DNA of 7,870 bases from an uncultured Eubacteriales bacterium (lineage in GTDB: Bacteria > Bacillota > Clostridia > Oscillospirales > Oscillospiraceae), in contig USIZ01000056.1 in the NCBI GenBank assembly GCA_900554855.1, forward strand, positions 1-7,870, in the 5' to 3' direction. The notes beneath the pieces are model-generated. The model made no database searches and had not been told where the DNA came from. It saw only the letters and a program-made list of their open reading frames with translations. Positions within the stretch are counted from its first letter, which is position 1. Each line of letters begins with the position of its first letter. Position numbers and translations under genes: made by a program. Positions 5,304-7,870 of this stretch are shown piece after piece.

Positions 5304-6353
5304 ATGAAAAAGTTATCCAAGCTGATGGCCGTTGTGCTGGCAGTGGCCATGGTTCTGGCTCTGGCCGCCTGCGGCAGCACCGGCGGCGCAGCATCCGGTT
5401 CCGCCGCCCCCGCCGCTTCCGGTTCCGGTGCCGCTTCCGGCTCCGGCTCTGCCGCCCCTGCCGGTGACGGCCAGACCTACAAAATCGGCATCTGCCAGCT
5501 GGTTCAGCATGAAGCTCTGGACGCCGCCAACCAGGGCTTTCAGGACGCTCTGACCGAGAAGCTGGGCGACGCCGTCAAGTTTGACGACCAGAACGCCTCC
5601 GGTGACAGCGCCAACTGCTCTACCATCGTCAACGGCTTCGTCTCCGACGGCGACGACCTGATTCTGGCCATTGCCACCTCCCCCCTGCAGGCCGCTGCTG
5701 CCGCCACTGCCGACATCCCCGTGCTGGGCACCGCCGTCACCGACTACGCCACCGCGCTGGAGATCTCCGATTGGAACGGCACCGTGGGCACCAACGTCTC
5801 CGGCACTTCCGATCTGGCTCCTCTGGATCAGCAGGCCGATATGCTCCACGATCTGTTCCCCGACGCCAAGAACGTTGGTCTGCTCTACTGCTCCGCTGAG
5901 CCCAACTCCGTCTATCAGTGCACTGTGATCGAGGGCTATCTGAAGGAGCTCGGCTACAACGTGACCTGGTATGCCTTCAACGACACCAACGACGTCACCT
6001 CCGTGACTGAGACCGCCGCTGACAACTCCGACGTCATCTACATCCCCACCGATAACACTGCCGCTTCCAACACCGAGGCCATTGCCAACGTGGTGCTGGC
6101 CAAGAAGGTGCCCGTCATTGCCGGTGAGGAGGGCATTGCTCGCGGCTGCGGCGTTGCCGCCCTGTCCATCAGCTACTATGACCTGGGTTACCAGACCGGC
6201 CTGATGGCTTACGACATTCTGGCCAACGGCGCCGACGTGTCCACCATGGCCGTCCAGACCGCTCCCAGTGTGACCAAGAAGTACAATGCTGCCAACGCCG
6301 AGGCACTGGGCATCACCATTCCCAACGACTACGAGGCCATTGCCGAGGACTGA
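5304..6353 (+). CDS. ABC transporter substrate-binding lipoprotein (TrpX-like, PF04392 type)
   Basis: This 349-residue extracellular binding protein captures the ligand and delivers it to the permease encoded downstream. It has a lipoprotein signal peptide: KK at the N-terminus, a hydrophobic core and the lipobox LAAC, with lipidation at Cys23. Residues 24-57 are a low-complexity Gly/Ser/Ala/Pro linker that tethers the domain away from the membrane. The mature domain opens YKIGICQLVQHEALDAANQGF (59-79), the typical start of PF04392-type proteins (IGIxQxxxHxALDAxxxGF). It shows two Rossmann-like halves (LLYCSAEPNS and VIYIPTDNT segments) and ends near IPNDYEA. Family members include importers for tryptophan/tyrosine-like ligands, but the ligand here is unassigned. 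The start has a strong AAGGAGG (5288-5294). Codon choice is strongly C-ending, in line with high expression. A terminator follows before the permease. Confidence 0.93.
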   Translation: MKKLSKLMAVVLAVAMVLALAACGSTGGAASGSAAPAASGSGAASGSGSAAPAGDGQTYKIGICQLVQHEALDAANQGFQDALTEKLGDAVKFDDQNASGDSANCSTIVNGFVSDGDDLILAIATSPLQAAAAATADIPVLGTAVTDYATALEISDWNGTVGTNVSGTSDLAPLDQQADMLHDLFPDAKNVGLLYCSAEPNSVYQCTVIEGYLKELGYNVTWYAFNDTNDVTSVTETAADNSDVIYIPTDNTAASNTEAIANVVLAKKVPVIAGEEGIARGCGVAALSISYYDLGYQTGLMAYDILANGADVSTMAVQTAPSVTKKYNAANAEALGITIPNDYEAIAED

Positions 6354-6377
6354 TCCAAAAGCTCTCATTCAAACTTC

Positions 6378-6416
6378 AAAACAGCGGAAAAGGACTTTTC
6401 TTTTCCGCTGTTTTTT
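6378..6416 (+). terminator. Terminator between lipoprotein and permease genes
   Basis: A perfect 15-bp stem (6378-6392 with 6400-6414) around the 7-base loop GACTTTT is followed by T's to 6416. It lies within the operon, 24 bases after the lipoprotein stop. Such hairpins commonly let only part of transcription reach the permease and ATPase genes and also protect the 3' end of the binding-protein message. A weak -10-like TATACT (6419-6424) follows, but its -35 partner is poor, so read-through is the likelier source of downstream transcription. Confidence 0.93.
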
Positions 6417-6443
6417 GTTATACTGTTGATATCTATATACTTT

Positions 6444-6449
6444 GGAGGA
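6444..6449 (+). promoter_or_regulatory. Ribosome binding site deciding the permease start
   Basis: GGAGGA lies 7 bases before the ATG at 6457. An upstream in-frame TTG at 6442 overlaps this site and so cannot be the start. Confidence 0.8.
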
Positions 6450-6456
6450 ATCAACC

Positions 6457-7401
6457 ATGCAATTTCTGTCTGCCCTGCTCAGTTCCATGCCGGGCGCGGC
6501 CGCTCAGGGTCTTATCTGGGGTGTAATGGCCATTGGCGTTTACATCACCTATAAGATCCTCGACGTGGCCGACCTGACCGTGGACGGCTCTCTCTGCACC
6601 GGCGGCGCCGTGTGCGTTATTCTGACGCTGAACGGCTGTCCCATGCCTGTGGCGCTCATCGCCGCTGTCATCGCCGGTATGCTGGCCGGCTTCGTCACCG
6701 GCATTTTCCACACCGCCTTCGGCATTCCCGCCATCCTTGCCGGTATCCTGACTCAGTTGGCGCTCTACTCCGTCAATCTACACATTATGGGCTGGGGCAC
6801 AGACAATGGCAGCAAGGCCAACCTGCCCATCAGCGTGGACAAGTACAAGCTGCTGGTGTCGTCCCGCTATGTGCGGGACATCAAGGTGGACAATCCCATC
6901 TTCATTCTGGCCATTTTCCTGATCATCATTATCTTCGTGCTGTACTGGTTCTTCGGCACGGAGCTGGGCTCCTCCCTCCGCGCCACCGGCGCCAACGGCA
7001 ACATGGCCCGGGCTCAGGGTATCAACACCAACTTCACCAAGGTACTGGGTCTGATGATCTCCAACGGTCTGGTCGCCCTCAGCGGCGCTCTGCTGAGCCA
7101 GTATCAGGGCTTCTCCGACATCAACATGGGCCGCGGCGCCATCGTCATCGGTCTGGCCGCCGTCATCATTGGCGAGGTCATCTTCGACAAGATCTTCCGC
7201 AACTTTGGCTTAAAACTGCTCAGCTGCGTCATTGGCGCGGTCATCTACTATGTGGTCATCCAAATCGTGCTGAAGATGGGCCTGTCCACCGATGACCTGA
7301 AGCTGCTGACCGCCGTTGTGGTGGCCCTGTTCCTGGCCATTCCCTACTGGAAGGGCAAGTACTTCAACAAGGCCAAGAAGGGAGCGCAGACCAATGCTTG
7401 A
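6457..7401 (+). CDS. ABC transporter permease (branched-chain-type, PF02653 family)
   Basis: This 314-residue inner-membrane subunit forms the translocation path of the importer. It has about eight to nine hydrophobic helices, including 16-33, 48-60, 65-85, 89-108, 147-166, 195-213, 228-243, 253-274 and 284-297. The opening (GLIWGVMAIGVYITYKILDV, 18-37) and the cytoplasmic loop GTELGSSLRATGANGNMARA (167-186) are typical of the PF02653 permeases that partner PF04392-type binding proteins. The loop between helices 5 and 6 (170-190) is the likely contact with the ATPase. The start is ATG 6457 rather than the in-frame TTG 6442, because of the ribosome binding site. The stop overlaps the ATPase start by 8 bases, which implies translational coupling. 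The gene looks intact. Confidence 0.93.
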   Translation: MQFLSALLSSMPGAAAQGLIWGVMAIGVYITYKILDVADLTVDGSLCTGGAVCVILTLNGCPMPVALIAAVIAGMLAGFVTGIFHTAFGIPAILAGILTQLALYSVNLHIMGWGTDNGSKANLPISVDKYKLLVSSRYVRDIKVDNPIFILAIFLIIIIFVLYWFFGTELGSSLRATGANGNMARAQGINTNFTKVLGLMISNGLVALSGALLSQYQGFSDINMGRGAIVIGLAAVIIGEVIFDKIFRNFGLKLLSCVIGAVIYYVVIQIVLKMGLSTDDLKLLTAVVVALFLAIPYWKGKYFNKAKKGAQTNA

Positions 7402-7870
7402 CATTCAGAACATTTACAAAACCTTTAACCCGGGCACGGTCAACGAAAAACGTGCGCTCCGGGGCGTCACCCTCCATCTGGATGAGGGCGACTTCGTCAC
7501 CGTGATCGGCGGCAACGGCGCCGGCAAATCCACCACGCTGAATGCGGTGGCCGGTGTCTGGCCTGTGGACAGCGGCAAGATCGTCATTGACGGCGTTGAT
7601 GTCACCGGCCTGCCGGAGCACAAGCGGGCCAAGTACATCGGCCGCGTGTTCCAGGATCCTATGACCGGCACTGCCGCCACCATGCAGATTGAAGAAAATC
7701 TGGCGCTGGCCCGCCGCCGCGGCAAGTCCAGAACGCTGCGCTCCGGCATCACCAAAGCTGAGCGCGACGAATACCGCGAGCTGCTGAAGATGCTGGATCT
7801 GGGGCTGGAGGAACGCATGACCGCCAAGGTCGGCCTGCTGTCCGGCGGCCAGCGTCAGGCGCTGACCCTG
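7394..7870 (+). CDS. ABC transporter ATP-binding protein, 3' end cut by window edge
   Basis: The first 159 residues of the ATPase that powers the importer are present, open to the last base. Visible motifs are Walker A GGNGAGKST (39-47), the Q-loop Gln87 in VFQDP, and the ABC signature LSGGQRQAL (149-157). Walker B, the D-loop and the switch His must lie beyond the window. Between Q-loop and signature sits a basic stretch (ARRRGKSRTLR, 106-116) common in ATPases of this importer type. The start is ATG 7394, with AGGGAG at 7379-7384, and overlaps the end of the permease gene by 8 bases. About 100 further residues would be expected. Confidence 0.95.
   Translation, partial: MLDIQNIYKTFNPGTVNEKRALRGVTLHLDEGDFVTVIGGNGAGKSTTLNAVAGVWPVDSGKIVIDGVDVTGLPEHKRAKYIGRVFQDPMTGTAATMQIEENLALARRRGKSRTLRSGITKAERDEYRELLKMLDLGLEERMTAKVGLLSGGQRQALTL

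Noticed and set aside
5313..6368. Minus-strand open frame of 351 codons opposite the binding lipoprotein
   Set aside because: Same mirror effect; the Gly/Val-rich low-complexity product has no family features.
6442..6444. TTG as the permease start
   Set aside because: It overlaps the ribosome binding site that serves ATG 6457.
1..7870. CRISPR arrays, insertion sequences, prophage or tRNA/rRNA genes
   Set aside because: No regularly spaced repeats, transposase or integrase frames, attachment repeats or RNA gene signatures were seen. The window is ordinary chromosomal gene order.

Overview
The window looks like chromosomal DNA from a high-G+C, strictly anaerobic, endospore-forming Firmicute. 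A member of the Oscillospirales (the Flavonifractor / Intestinimonas / Lawsonibacter group) fits best. Three things point there: a YqfC-type sporulation protein, an oxygen-sensitive class III ribonucleotide reductase, and strong C/G-ending codon use combined with purine-rich Shine-Dalgarno sites. The genus is an inference; no rRNA or other marker is present.

Layout from left to right. (1) Bases 1-264, minus strand: nearly all of a YqfC/YabP-family sporulation gene, running off the left edge. (2) Bases 265-560: a divergent intergenic region. It holds a good extended -10 promoter for nrdD, two NrdR-box-like sites with centres 31 bp apart, and a small perfect leader hairpin. (3) Bases 561-2711: nrdD, the anaerobic ribonucleoside-triphosphate reductase, complete with ATP-cone, active-site Cys, C-terminal zinc cysteines and glycyl-radical loop. 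A strong terminator closes it, and its usual activase partner nrdG does not follow. (4) Bases 2780-5181: a two-gene unit with its own promoter and terminator. It encodes a CLC-type anion channel/transporter with unusual filter motifs and an acyltransferase-3 membrane protein. (5) Bases 5187-7870: an ABC importer operon of the TrpXYZ-like type. It has a near-consensus promoter, a structured leader, a substrate-binding lipoprotein (PF04392-like), an intra-operon terminator, a permease (PF02653-like), and an ATPase that is cut by the right edge.

How the genes work together. The lipoprotein, permease and ATPase should form one importer for a small organic ligand, possibly an aromatic amino acid or similar; the ligand cannot be read from the sequence. 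NrdD supplies dNTPs for anaerobic growth and is probably repressed by NrdR when dATP is plentiful. The CLC protein and acyltransferase are probably co-transcribed, but no functional link between them is evident.

I see no CRISPR array, mobile element, tRNA/rRNA or clearly new multi-gene system. The most interesting items are regulatory (the NrdR region and the importer leader) and the atypical CLC filter residues.
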